DNA of 64,000 nucleotides, taken from assembly GCA_030035585.1 (NCBI GenBank), contig CM057469.1:18718501-18782500 (forward strand). Direction: 5' to 3'. The first letter of the stretch is position 1, and every line of letters begins with the position of its first letter. Both the position numbers and the translations under genes were made by a program. Below are positions 10,907 to 23,125 of this stretch, one piece after another. This DNA is from Dugong dugon (lineage: Eukaryota > Chordata > Mammalia > Sirenia > Dugongidae). A model generated the notes under the pieces. The model was not told where the DNA came from, ran no database searches, and was given only the letters and a program-made list of their open reading frames with translations.

Positions 10907-11344
10907 TGTTAAGAAAATCTTGTTACACCCAAAGAAGAGTCACTCATGCTAAGTCCTATGTCAGCTAACTAAAGTAAGTTTCTATTTCTTGTAAGTGCTC
11001 AACTCTCCCAGAAACAGAAACCTAAGCTAACCAATTAGGACTTGCCTGTACAGCTTAACCTAATTCAGAATTTCCCTTTTTATCCCAAATAAGGAAATAA
11101 AATTCCCACCAGTCAATCCACAATTGCCCAGTAGAAAATGTCCGTCAGTCAATCTGAAACTGCCCAGTATAGCTATCTTCTTCCTGTGTGTCTGTTGCCT
11201 ATGAAACCCTTCTACTTTGCACTGCTCTTTGGAACTCTAGCCTGACTTTCAAACTAGATGCTTCCCAATTTGTGAATTGCTAAATAAAGCCAATGAGCTT
11301 GAACAAAAATAAATGTTTTGTTGAAAACTTGTATTAATAGAACA
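10907..11344 (+). repeat. 3' LTR of the endogenous retrovirus
   Basis: The LTR starts TGTTAAG right after the polypurine tract. AATAAA is at 11283-11288. It contains two imperfect copies of a 36-base unit near 11107 and 11143 (CAGTCAATCCACAATTGCCC versus CAGTCAATCTGAAACTGCCC). The right end, set at ..GAACA, is uncertain and U5 looks short. Confidence 0.75.
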
Positions 11345-11639
11345 GCACCTGGCTATTAACTAACTCTTATTATATGCTGACTATTATTGCATTCTTAAAA
11401 TAAGAGAAGACATATGGAACTTAGGGAAAAAAAGTTATTTAAAAAATAAAGTATAAGCTTTCTCCTGTACAAAACCAACTGAAATAGATTGTATCATATT
11501 TGATTGTGAGCTTAGTGAACACACAGGCAGTAAGAAGTTAAATATACTAGAGGTAATAAATAGCTCACAAACTATTGCCTGGTGGTGTATCTTTTGCCTC
11601 CTCCTCCCCAGAAGGAAGGAAGTATAATTTACAATCACC

Positions 11640-12060
11640 AATAACTGTTGCCAAATTTTCCATCACCACAAACAGAAACTCACTGCTTCCTGAACAAGCA
11701 CTCCCCTTTCTCTGTCCCTCCCACCAGGTAACCGCTAATAAACTGGCCTCTATACATCTGCCTATACTAGCTATTTCACACTAAGTGAGATCATACAATA
11801 TTTGTCCTTTCGTGATTGACTCATTTCACTAAGCACAATGTTTTAAAGGTTCATCTATGTTGTCGCGTGTATCAGGATTTCATTTCTCTTTATGGCTGAG
11901 TAACACTCCATTGTATGCACCGTATGTATATACCATATTTTGTTTATACATTCATCTATTGGTGGACAATTTAGGTTGTTTCTACCCTTGGCTATTGTGG
12001 ACAGTGCTGCAATGAACATTGGTATATCTGCCTGTTATGTCACTGCTTTCAAGTCTCGCC
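11640..12060 (-). repeat. Old L1 (L1M-type) 3' end
   Basis: Reversed old-L1 tail: CATCACCACAAACAGAAACT, ATTCATCTATTGGTGGACAA, GGCTATTGTGGACAGTGCTG. Confidence 0.85.
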
Positions 12061-12689
12061 CTTCGAAGTTTTTAAGGCACACTGAGACAAATGCCATCTA
12101 ATTCTGCTTTTCTATGGTCAGCCACAGCACCATCAATTCATGGTCACATATCACAATACAACTGACTTAATTATGAGTTTCTAGTCATAGTAATAATATA
12201 GTCATATCTTCCAAAGAGTATACTCTGGCTCCACAAAATCATTAATGATGAATCATTTGTTACAATAGGTTTCGTTTGGAGATTTTCTACATATGGATAA
12301 TATCTATTATGTGTTGATTTTAGATCCTATTTTGGAAGGTAGTTTCTTCCCAACTTTCTTCTCAAATCATGTGGGCATCTTCTAACACATCTGTCAGAGG
12401 AAAATCCAAGATCATAAATAAAGAAGTGTTTGTATCTACACTATAGCGGACTTATCTTTCACAGGGAGACTGAGGCATCATACAACTAAAGGAAAAGGAC
12501 CACTTCCTTCAAATTAAGAAAAGCTTTACATAGGTACTGAGATTTTAGTAGATGTCTGGAAGAATGTAAGAAAATAGGGGAAACTTATAGGGAAAAAAAT
12601 CGTATTAAAGCAAAATGGATACTGGTACAGGAATTAATGAACTGGTGTTCCCAAAATCAGTACAAGTTGCTCCTGTGGAAATGAGAACC
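12061..12689. other. Stretch without recognised gene or repeat
   Basis: AT-rich intronic sequence. Nothing recognised. Confidence 0.5.
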
Positions 12690-12896
12690 CCAAAAAACCC
12701 ACTGCTGTCAAGTCGATTTCAACTCACAGAAACCCTACAGGACAGGGCAGAACAGCTCCATATGGTTTCCAAGGCTGTAAATCTTTACAGAAGCAGACTG
12801 CCACATCTTTCTCCCTTGGAGCAGCTGGTGAGTTTGAACGGCCAACCTTTCAGTTAGCAGCCAAGGACTTAAACACTGTACCACCAGGGCTCCTTG
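12690..12896 (-). repeat. AfroSINE
   Basis: CTGTCAAGTCGATTTCAACT, GTTTCCAAGGCTGTAAATCT and CAGTTAGCAGCCAAGGACTT, ending ACCACCAGGGCTCCTT. Confidence 0.92.
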
Positions 12897-13235
12897 AGGA
12901 AATGAGAAGCTGCTTCCAATTTAGCAACGGTGCCCATGCCTGTTTATGAGGTATGATAATGGGCACCTGTAAGGCTGCTGCCCTGCATCCTCCAATCCGG
13001 AATCCATATACATGCCAAGTAATTCCAGGTAAAATATCCAGAAGAGAGTCTTAAATGTAAAGATTACAAAGTGGCCTGGTTCTGAGACTACCTGGCAAAA
13101 GAAGATGGGTCCCTGAAAAAGCAAGTCCTAGCAATGTGACCTTCAGCTGTGGAATCCTTTTAAATGGGTGTCCCTTAGATTCATTTAACACTCTTGCAAC
13201 TCTAGGAAAGATGATTCTCTTCCCTGCCCCAAAAA

Positions 13236-13443
13236 ATAACTAGTTGCCATGGAGTTGAGTCCGACTCATGACGACTCCATGTTTGTCAGAGTAGAACTGT
13301 GTTCCATAGGGTTTTCAGCGACTGATTGTTCTGAAGTAGATTGCCAGGCCTTTCTTCTGAGGCACCTCTAAGTAGACTTAAACCTTCAATCTTTCAGTTA
13401 GCAGCTAAGCACGTTAGCCATTTGCACCACCCAGGGACTCCCT
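13236..13443 (-). repeat. AfroSINE
   Basis: CATGGAGTTGAGTCCGACTC, GCCAGGCCTTTCTTCTGAGG and TTTCAGTTAGCAGCTAAGCA, ending CACCCAGGGACTCCC. It carries the longer AAGAAAGGCCTGGC-containing body. Confidence 0.92.
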
Positions 13444-14114
13444 CAGGCCACAAAGAGAAGGCAGAAAGTTTTGACTTCTCAAGCATCAAAGGGCAGCTCT
13501 GAGGTTTACCTTTAACTTAGGGGTTACTTGAGAAAGAGAACTCTCAGTAGAGATCCAGAACAAAAATACCTCCACGGCCTCAGGGCCACAAAGCCCTGAC
13601 TGTAGCCCAAATATACATTTAAAGAAAGTTCAATTGTTAGTACAAAATTTTCTGTAAATATCACTTCTTAGTGGCCTAACAATAACAGAGTGAGATAAAC
13701 TTTAAATTACAGTTTGCTATTTTTGTTAGGGAAATGTTAGCAAGGTGTGTTTAGACTAGGAATCATCATTATCTTTTGTTTCCTTCGAGCAAATGACACT
13801 GGAAAGAAAAGAACAATAAAGTTTCCAAAAGTAGATTAACATAAGAAGAGAGCTTTAAAATTCATATTTTTCAGGATCTGAAAGAAAAACTCACCTATGA
13901 AAAATAGTAACAGTTCACAATTTTAAAGTTTGAACATTTTTGTAAGTAGAATTTAATGAAGAGCTAGTTTCTCAAAACATATCTTGTCATTAGTTTTCAA
14001 AGCATAACAGGAAAGTTAAAATGTCTCTCTGAAGTTGAGCTATTAAATCAAACCCAAACGTGACAGCATGAAAGCAAGATCCTGGAACAGACAGAGGCTA
14101 GCAAGAGAGAGGAT
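13444..14114. other. Stretch without recognised gene or repeat
   Basis: AT-rich unique-looking sequence. No coding frame supported. Confidence 0.5.
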
Positions 14115-14275
14115 AACATACTCAGCTGCTATCCAAAAGGGTGGAAGCTGAAGCCCAACCAGAGGCACCTTGGAAGAAAGGCCTGGCAATCTACTTCCAA
14201 AACAATCAGCCATTGAAAACAGTATGGAGCACAGTTCTACTCTAAAACACACTTGAAGGCAACTGGTTTGGATTA
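14115..14275 (+). repeat. AfroSINE, head partly lost and tail deleted
   Basis: CAGAGGCACCTTGGAAGAAA and CTACTTCCAAAACAATCAGC are present. The GAGTCGGAATC block is missing; AACACAC joins directly to TTGAAGGCAACTGG. Confidence 0.88.
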
Positions 14276-15549
14276 CTGGTGCACTGACTGTACTTCCACC
14301 TACCCATCCAGCTTCACCAGCCATGTCTATGTTGTTCAGGGTCTTGAATCTGTCCCTCGATTCCTAATTCGATATTTACCACTCTGTTTCAGATTCTTAT
14401 CATTCAAACTTGAATTTATCCAAGATCAGAAAAGCAATCCTCAACCTTATATTTTCACCATTATCAGTCTAGAGCTCAAGAACAAGAATTAGCTCCTCAC
14501 TACCAAAAATTAGTTCCACATCCTTTCCCTGTTCAAGGCCCTTAACTTACAGCGTCATATGACTAATAAATTTTCTAATAACTCTTTAATATTATCTCTC
14601 ATAGCCATAAAAACCAAGTAACCACCTCATCACCCCCAACATAAATACCCATTCTGACTCACAAAACTGAAAGTCTAAGAGCCTTCCAATCCACATGTTC
14701 CTTAAAGCATGAGTAGACGTCCTCTGTCAAGACAAAGACTCAAAATCATCTCTTCTATTATTTCTCAGCCTGGTCAAAAGGAGCTGATCATACAGGCAGT
14801 CCTCTATATTAACCAAACTACCAGTTATCTCAAAGCTCTTCTTATCTTTTATTTTCAAGAACTAAATTGTTTAGAAAAGCACTAGAACTGCTGTACAACT
14901 CTACTATAGTTTCTTTGATGATGATACCCTAACACTTGATGTCTATTTACTTTCCTAAGAACTCTCCCTATTTCATCCGCTTCTTGTCTGAACGATAAGC
15001 AGGACAGATATTAAGAATCACACTTTACAGAAGGCCAGATTGAAGGTCAGCTGCTTACCAAATACCACACGGGTCTCAGTGGAGAAAGTGGGGCTCGAAC
15101 TCCCAGTGTTGTAACTCCTGACATCATGGCCTCCTGCCCTCCACTCCTGCCCCCCTCAGACTCACTCTCTCAAAATTACATCTGTCAACAAGGAAGCTAC
15201 TGAGATTCCTTTTACCTCAGAGACATAGGTTGTTTTATTCCAGTGAATAACTTTTTAAGGCTGTTTAACTAGTTTTAGTTGCACCCAAATAAAGCAGAAA
15301 GTGAAGCAACTCAGTAGGTGCTAAGGGGATGACATTTAACCTGAGGTTAAGGAGGCAAGTCCATTCTTTGCTAGAGCAGCTTTCCCACAACTCACAGGAG
15401 ATGTTGCCAGCATCTCTAGAACCCAACTCAGTCTGTGGCATACTGATGGGGAAATAATGTTGTTGTTGCTCCTGTTATTTAGAAAAATTAGCACCCTTAG
15501 GAGAAGGGACCCATTATAAATGTTAGAAATACAAATAAGTAAACTGGTG
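14276..15549. other. Mostly unique sequence; possible MIR relic
   Basis: About 15015-15125 weakly resembles a reversed MIR (CTTTACAGAAGGCCAGATTG; GGGCTCGAACTCCCAGTGTT). The rest has no recognised repeat or gene. Confidence 0.45.
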
Positions 15550-15775
15550 GCAGGGAGTCCCTGGGTGGTACAAACAGTTAATACACTTGGCTGCTAACAG
15601 AAAGGTTGGAGGTTCAAGTCCACTCAGAGGCTCCTCGGAAGAAAGGCCTGATGATCTGCTTCCAAAAAATCAGCCATTGGAAACCTCACAGAGCACCCTT
15701 CTACTCTGACACACATGGGGTTGCCATGAGTTGGGGTCATCTTGATGGCAACTGGATTTTGTTTTGGTTTTTAAA
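15550..15775 (+). repeat. AfroSINE, full length
   Basis: Head GGGAGTCCCTGGGTGGTACA, B-box region GGAGGTTCAAGTCCACTCAG, body AAGAAAGGCCTGATGATCTG, tail CCATGAGTTGGGGTCATCTT and a T-rich end. It is a good reference copy for this subtype. Confidence 0.95.
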
Positions 15776-17639
15776 TTAGCAAATGGAATTCTTGACTTGG
15801 TCATTAAAGTACTAGATGACTGCTCATTCCTGTGACACAGGCTTGCAACTTGCTACCCCTTCAAGCTCTGCAATGAGGAAAAAGAGACAACAGTGTTTGC
15901 TGACTGAGAACAAAGCTGACTTTCAGAGTAAGCAAACAACTCAAGAAAGGGCGTTGAGCCTCACTCAGTCCCAACCCAACGTGTATCTTTGGATTTCGTC
16001 CAGAGTCTCCCCTCGTTTTACTCTGACAGCTGGAACCATGTCTTATTAAGTATCTCCATCGCCTTAGCACACAGCAGGCTCTCAAAAACGTGGATTGAAT
16101 TGAATTTGAATTGGGCAATTAGCATAATCCCACAGAAGCAATAAAAAAAAAGTTTGGCTCTGAAAATTAACTATGGATATGATAGTCTTGGATTGCAATC
16201 TGGAATCACATGATCATTGTACCGGGCTATAAACACCCAGGGGAAACGTCTAAATGAGTGCTCTGAACAGACTTTTTCAGAGTAAACAAGAGACAAGTTC
16301 AGTAACACATCTCCATCTCCTGCAGGAGTAATAAACTTCTATCAGCCATCTCAGGTTTAGAAGTAGACAGCCAGTCAGCCACATCCACCACTCATTACAC
16401 AATCCCGTACTCTGCTCCCTGGGAGACAGAAGGTGCCAGTGCACCTCCATAGACAATAAAAGAATTCCTAAAAAGTTCATTTCAATTGCACCAAGTAGAA
16501 ACTGCTCTCTAAATGTAAAACCATGGAAAACTGTTTTGTGATGAGAACTAATGCTTCATATTTAATTTGTTGTATTATCTATTTTTCTTGTATTTATGCA
16601 GGTCACATGTGTACGTTTGATTTTCAATTCTTTCCTCCCAAGATTTTAAAATCAAATGGCAGATGGAAGAACATTAAATGTGAACCAGTTCCCCCTGAGA
16701 ATATGTAGAGAGTGTACCAGTATGTACAGACAGATGATGTGCATTTGTGCACAAGTGGCAAGATCAGAGCCTAAAACCCACTCAGAATCTACTTTCTATT
16801 ATCACTCAATTTGTTCTAGGGCTGAGCTGTTTCTGGCAATATGCCTAACATGTTTTGAGACCTGGCCTGGAGCTCAAGTTACGAAGTATTAAAGTTCATC
16901 TTGACACTCTACCACTCAATTTGCTTTTGTGATTACTGCCTCAAGAAGGAACATCCGATGATGTCATTCCATCTAGTGACTTCTATCTTGTGCCACTAGT
17001 CTTCAATTTTGGTAAAAATAAGCCCAACATCTCACCTCTCCCCTACTTCCCTGAAAGTTAGATGTGATTCCTTGGGCTCTCTGGAGGAAAACCAGAGGTA
17101 TACTCAAGGGAGCTCCTGTGCTTCTGCAGGAGGCTGGGGGGGGGGTAGTGTATAAAACGAATCCACAGAAAGCAAGAATGGATTCAAACACGAGAGACAG
17201 CTTTATCAATGACTACATGACAGTACCCCAGCCAAAACTTAATCACTCTGTCTGCCCTCTGACAGCTTGCTTGGCAGCCTGCCCTAGTGACATAATGACT
17301 TAATTGTCCATGCCACCAGGCCTCTCTCTGATGGCCTGTTTGCTTTGTCACCTCTGAGGCTGGTGAAGAGGTCACGCTTTCTTCAGACGAGTGCCAAGGT
17401 CCTGGAGTCCATTTCCTGCCTGCAAGTTGCTGTGTGATAGTTCTCCTGCCCCTCAGAAGATGTGTTAGAGATTTTGACAGGATCTGCTACTCCTGCCTGT
17501 TCAAATGCCAACTCTCACGTCAATCTTTGCAATCTTGACTCTACTCAGCATGTAATGGCTGTTATATATGTTTTATCAAAAAACAAACAACAGAAAAAAA
17601 AATCCATAATGGTTATTCTAAATCTAACCAATTGAAAAT
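15776..17639. other. Mostly unique sequence
   Basis: 16018-16110 looks like an L2 tail (GGAACCATGTCTTATTAAGT). A run of ten G lies at 17136-17145. The remainder, including 16100-16260 with several AATTA/GATAT-type motifs, has no recognised repeat. No coding frame is supported. Confidence 0.45.
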
Positions 17640-18925
17640 GGAATGAGTCTGGGGAAATTTCTTATTGCAGGAAAAGTGAGTGATCTTAACCCAAAATGAA
17701 TCACAGACTTAAATGCAGGACCTAAAACTATAAAACATTTAGAAGAGAATATAGGAGCAAATTTTCATGACAGTGAATTTGGCAATGATTTCTTAGATAC
17801 AACACCAAAAGCACAAGCAATAGAAAGAAAAATTCATAAAATGAATTTCACCAAAATTAAAAACATTTGTGCCTCAAATGACACCATCAAATAAAAAGAT
17901 AAACCACAGATGGGGAGAAAATATTGGTGAGTCATACATCTAATAAGAAATTTATATCCAGTATGTATATATGTATATGTATATATGTACATACACGTGT
18001 GTGTGTGTGTATATATATACATAAAAACTCTCATAACTAACAAAAAGACAATAATAGCCCAATTTAAAAATGGACAAAAGACTTAAATAGACATTTCTCC
18101 AAAGAAAATATGTAAATGGTCAAAAGCACGTGAAAAAATACTCAGTATCATTATTTATTCAGTAAATGCAAATCAAAACCACAATAGGATACTTCACTCC
18201 CTTTAGGATAGCTATAAACAAAAAGACAGACAATAACAAGTGTTGGCAATAATGTAGAAAAATAGGAATCTTCATATATAGTTGGTGGGAATGTAAAATG
18301 ATGCAACCACTTTGAAAAATAGTTTGGAAGTTTCTCAAAATGTTAAACACAGAGTTACCATATGACCGAGCAATTCCACTCCTAGGTATCTATCCATGAG
18401 AAATGAAAACAGATGTTCACATAAATATTTGTTCACAAATGTTCATAGTAGCGTTATTCCTAACAGCCAAAACCTGGAAACAACCCACACACCCATCAAC
18501 TGATGAATAAACAACATGTGGTACACCCACACACGGAATAATATCCAGCAATTACAAAGACAAAAAAAAGAATGAAGGGTTGATACACACAACCACATGG
18601 ATGAGCTTCAAAAACATTATGCTAAGTGAAAGCAGTCAGAGACAAAAGACCACATATTGCATGATTCCATTTATATGAAATGTCCAGATTGGGCAGATCT
18701 ATAGAGACAGAAAGTAGATTAGTGGTTGCCTAGGGCTGCAGGCATCAGAGAGTGAATGATAATGGGCATGAGGTTTTTCTCTGGAGTGATGAAAATGTTC
18801 TAAAATTAAACGGTGGTGATGACTGCAAAATTCTGCAAATATACTAAACACCACTGAATCGTCCACTTAAAATAGGTGAATTTTATGGTGTGTAAATTAT
18901 ATCTCAATAAGGCTTTAACAAAAAA
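17640..18925 (+). repeat. Old L1 (L1M-type) 3' portion
   Basis: Decayed ORF2 end and 3' UTR: ACTATAAAACATTTAGAAGA, GGGAGAAAATATTGGTGAGT, TTCACTCCCTTTAGGATAGC, TGAATAAACAACATGTGGTA, ending CTCAATAAGGCTTTAAC plus A-rich tail. A (TG/TA)n expansion lies at 17960-18022. Confidence 0.9.
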
Positions 18926-20109
18926 GAAAAAGAAAAACGGATCTCAGATTCCTAGTTGTCCAATGGTTAGGCCTGCACACAAACTAAATGGCCGATAAGA
19001 TTAGCATTAGCCCACATGGACCAGCACCTCCTCCTCTGCCATGTTAGTTTCTCGTCATCCTTTGTCCATCTCACAAAGCTGACGCTAGAAAGGTCTTGCC
19101 ATAGCAAGTATACCCAAGAGTCTGATCTTTCCCCTAAAATACGATTTCCCAAGAAAATCAATCCTAAGAGCAATCAAAGAAATAAACCAAAATGTAAAGT
19201 ACTTCAAAACCTGTTGCTCAGTTTTACCATACGTTATAACTATCCACCTCCAGCCCCAACACACACACCACAATTTCTTTCAGAACATAGACAGGTGGAA
19301 CCATGTATATTTTTACCTGGGTTAGAATATAATGGAAGATATATTTATTTTCTTATAGGTTCTTTTACTTGACTACTTTTCTCTCTCCTAAATTCTCCTG
19401 ACCTAATGTGATACAATCTTGAAAATTTACACCATAATGAGATCAAGAAGGGTTGGCAAGAGCCTGAGCAGTAAATTGGCATCCATGCTAATCGATAACC
19501 TTCTTTCAAATGAAAAGAGTCAGGCCCAATCCATCCTCCACACCAAGGCTGCCAAGCAACAGAGCACTCGGCCTTCTCAGGGTGAGAGTTAATTGCTACT
19601 TTCACAAAGCCAGGGGCAATCTTATCCAGGTAATCCATTAGCTGGAAACTACTATAAAAGGAGCAAGAAAGGAGGGGGGAAAATCAGGGTAAAGAGGTTA
19701 AACAGCACAAAAGTGATTTCAAGGAAATAAAGGTTTAAATTTGTGTGTGAAAGAGATAAAGAGAAGAAATTTTAATGTAGAAAGACCGCTGAGAGCTTTG
19801 GCAAATTCCGCTCTGGCACAATAATTGTTGCAGCTCTCTGGGGCCTCTCAGTGTCTGACAGGGTCTGTCAAGGCTGGGATGGGGAAGGAGAGACAGGGGA
19901 TACTGTCCCCACCCCCATCTTACCCACAATAGAGAAAAAGAATCCTGCAGCAATGACTTCAGAAGGACCCAGGTCCTGCTCTGGTCATGCCGTGTGAGAC
20001 TGTCTCTGTGGCCTGGCTTGCTTCCATTTCTCCTCTCTTACCTTTCCCTAGGTGAGCGCTGGCGGAGGAACGGCACGCCTACAGTGGGCAGAAAACGCAC
20101 ACAGTACTC
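18926..20109. other. Mostly unique sequence with a possible regulatory block
   Basis: No recognised repeat. 19400-19690 is repeat-free and rich in homeodomain-like AATTA/ATTAG words; it is treated as a separate candidate. Confidence 0.45.
19400..19690. promoter_or_regulatory. Candidate intronic regulatory block (unproven)
   Basis: Repeat-free, with CATGCTAATCGATAACC, GAGTTAATTGCTACTTTCAC and CAGGTAATCCATTAGCTGG close together. These resemble homeodomain and CUT-type sites. Conservation cannot be tested here. Confidence 0.25.
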
Positions 20110-20230
20110 TGTACTCTGGACTGCATCCACTTCTGAAAAACCAGCCAGTGAAAACATTATGGATCACAGTTCTACTCTGATACTAGGGTCACCATGAGTC
20201 AGAACTGACTTGACAGCAACTGGTTTACCA
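20110..20230 (+). repeat. AfroSINE 3' fragment
   Basis: CCACTTCTGAAAAACCAGCC to GGTCACCATGAGTCAGAACT and CAGCAACTGGTTT. Confidence 0.85.
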
Positions 20231-20445
20231 GGTACTGATCATTTACTCATGCTAAGCATTTTCATGGAGATTACCTTATATAATCTTGTCAATAACCCTG
20301 AAAGGTAGATGTTATCCCCATTTTACAGATATGAAAGCTGAAACAAGAACAGAGTTAGGTAAATTGCCCAAGCAGCATCACTGTTTAAGTGGAGAGTCGG
20401 GATACAACAGACTCCAAAGCCCATTACTCTTAGCCACTACTTCTT
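20231..20445 (-). repeat. MIR SINE
   Basis: Reversed MIR: GAAAGGTAGATGTTATCCCC, CATTTTACAGATATGAAAGC and AGTGGAGAGTCGGGATACAA. Confidence 0.8.
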
Positions 20446-20639
20446 ACCACATTCACTATCTAAAGCTGATTATTCAAATCAAGGGCTGAGGGAGGGTAGA
20501 GAGAGGCATGAGTGCCTCCCACACTTAGAAATGGGGAAAATCTGAAATCTTCAAAATATTTCATAGGAAATCAAAAGTTCCGATGAAACCAAATGTTTAA
20601 AAAGCAAGATATTCCTTTAAGAGTATCACAACTGTCTCT

Positions 20640-21565
20640 TGCCTGTCACCACCATCTGAGGTCTTGCCTCCCTCCAATTCTCTTCCGGGCTGCTGCCAGT
20701 GACTATGCTAAAGCATAATCTGGTCCCTGCTTTAAATTCTTCATCAGAATGCAGCCCAGGCTCACAGGGCCCTCCCTCCATCACCTGCTCGCTCTCCATT
20801 TTCACCCTCACCACACACCCCATACACACCATGCTCCAGGTGTTCCGGACCTTGCTGCTTTTGCTGCTGGAGCTCCAGCTCTCTGCAATGCCCTCCCTGC
20901 CCTCTCCAATCAAAGCAAACACCTGCTTGTCCTTCATGGCTCAGATGAAGGGCCTACCCCTGTTCTTTCTGACACCAACTCAACGGCCCAGGTAAGTGAC
21001 CACACTCTTTTATGCCCCCACTCTACCCTGCCCACACTTCGACTGCAGCCTTTGCAACACATAATACTTGTTTGTTTACATGATTGTCTCCTCTGTTGTT
21101 GTTGTTGTTAGCTGCTGCCCATTGACCCTTGACTCATGGTGATCCCACGCACAACAGAACAAAACACTTCCCAGTCCTGCACCATCCCTATGATCAGCTG
21201 TGGAACAGATCACTGTGATCCACAGGGTTTCCACTGGCTGATTTTAAATTTCTGATCACCAGGCCTTTCTTCCCAATTCATCTTAGTCTAGAAGCTCTGC
21301 TGAAACCTGTTCAGCATCATAGGAACACGCAAGCCTCCAATGACAGATGGTTGGTGGCTGCGCGTGAGGCCAGGAGTCAAACCAAGGTCGCCCACATGAG
21401 AAACGAGAACTCCATCATTGAACCACCAATGCCCACCACTAGTTGGTAAACTTCTTGAAACTTAAGTCTGTATCTCTCTCTCTTTTTTTTTTTTAATCTG
21501 TAGCATGTAACACAGAGCATGGCACACATTAGGAGCTCAACAGACATTTGATGAATGAGTGACTT
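20640..21565 (+). repeat. L2 LINE 3' end, split by a tRNA-Gly-headed SINE
   Basis: The left part has AATCTGGTCCCTGCTTTAAA and CTCCAGGTGTTCCGGACCTT, reaching TTGTTTACATGATTGTCTCC. The right part resumes at about 21440 with AAACTTCTTGAAACTTAAGT, AACACAGAGCATGGCACACA and TTGATGAATGAGTGA. No protein domain is intact. Confidence 0.75.
21095..21439 (-). repeat. tRNA-Gly-headed AfroSINE/RTE-tailed SINE
   Basis: At the low end is a (GTT)n tail and GCTGCTGCCCATTGACCC; the middle has GGTTTCCACTGGCTGATTTT; the high end, reversed, gives a tRNA-Gly-like head (GGGCATTGGTGGTTCAATGA). It is inserted in an L2. Confidence 0.85.
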
Positions 21566-22737
21566 AATGAGGTCATTTGGGTCTTTCTCTTTAGAACATT
21601 CTCTGGAGTGTTTCAAACACTAGAAATAACTTAGAATAAAGACCACCCAGAAACTGCTAACTAAAGGGACAGTCCAAGAATCTGATCGCTGAAAGGACTA
21701 AGAAAAAGCACACGAGCAAACACCAAAGTCTTAAGGATACTGCTCCCCTTATTTAAAAATGCAGCCCCAAGCCCATGATAACAACTCCAAGGTCAAACTC
21801 AGTTATTTGGCTGTATTTAAAAGTTCTGAGCTCCTAGCGCAGTGCCCATCATATAGTAGGTGCTCAAAGTATTTCCTGAATGTGTCCAGAATCACTTGAA
21901 TAAGTCACTTAAGGCTTAAGAATCATTTTGATATACAGGTCTTCTTGTAATACAGTTGCGATACTGAGATTTGACCTCAGCGTGATGCTCTCCTAATGGA
22001 CAAAATAGTCTCTGCTCAGAATCATTAGAAAGTGCTTGGCATCTGTATCTCATTGCCAAAGATAACTCTGCTTTCTGCACAACCCAGCCTCGTCTTCTAC
22101 CCTTAGGTTTCTCTTTCCTAAATGGAAGCCAATTCTAGTCCATCCTCATACCAACTCTTAATATAATAACCCCTTTACCTTCTCTCTAAACAAAAGCTGT
22201 CATTCCCCAGACCAAGACTTTTATGTATTAAGCTAAAAACATAAGGCCTGAGGCCATGAAACTTGCAATGGGAAAAAGCAGGGTTCCGGAGTTTAAGGAC
22301 AGCATTTTTCTCTTAGTCCCATTTGAAGGGTCATTTTACTAATAAGAAACAGGCCTAAACTGCCATTACCACTATCCATCACCAGAAGGCAAGGGGAAAA
22401 ACACACACACACACCCCCAAGACAAGTAAAATCAAAACCAAAAGGCAAGGAATCCTACCCCTTTCATTTCATGTATAGTGAGGTAAATAATGGCTCCATA
22501 GATTTCATTCACAGAGAGCCAAGGATGCTGGGAATTCACCTCCTTCTCTGCAATTTGCTTTACAGTTGCTCTAGATGAGTCATTCATCATGGTGTCAGCC
22601 ATCTGCATTGTCATGGTAAAATCCCCACAATAGCCCCAGTTCTTCATAAGTTTGACATTCCACAATCCATTCCCCAAAATATACTCTCAGTGGGGTTACC
22701 TGGCACTACATTTACACTGAAAGATAGTGTTATCTTA
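21566..22737. other. Mostly unique sequence
   Basis: A short L2/MIR tail lies near 21825-21885 (GTGCCCATCATATAGTAGGT). (CA)n is at 22401-22414. No gene is seen. Confidence 0.45.
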
Positions 22738-23125
22738 GTGGGAATTACTGCTGTTAATTGCTGTTGAGTCCAACTCATGGTGACCCCATGTACAACAGAA
22801 AGAAACGTTGCCCAGTCCTGAGCCATCCTCATGATTGTTAGTATATGCGAGTCCATTGTTATTTTGGCTGCCTTCCAAACTAGGAAGTTCATCTTCCTGT
22901 ACTATATCAGACAATATTCTGTGACCCATGAGGTTTTCATTGGTTAATTTTTAAAAGTAGATCACTAGGCCTTTCTTCCTAGTCTTTCTTAGTCTGGAAG
23001 TTCCACTGAAATCTGTCTACCATGGGTGAACCTGCTGGTATTTGAAAGACTAGTGGCATAATTTCTAACATCATAGCAACACCAAATCACCATAGTAGGA
23101 CAAACCGATAGACGGGTGGTGGGAA
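22738..23125 (-). repeat. RTE-tailed SINE, diverged and rearranged
   Basis: TGCTGTTGAGTCCAACTCAT, TGTACAACAGAAAGAAACGT and CGAGTCCATTGTTATTTTGG match the RTE 3' end. Beyond that come GGTTAATTTTTAAAAGTAGA and GGCCTTTCTTCCTAGTCTTT, the body shared by the Gly-headed SINEs. About 60 bases near 22870-22925 do not fit either. Confidence 0.75.

Noticed and set aside
17136-17145. G-quadruplex from the G-run
   Set aside because: A single run of ten G without neighbouring G-tracts is more likely slippage than a designed quadruplex.
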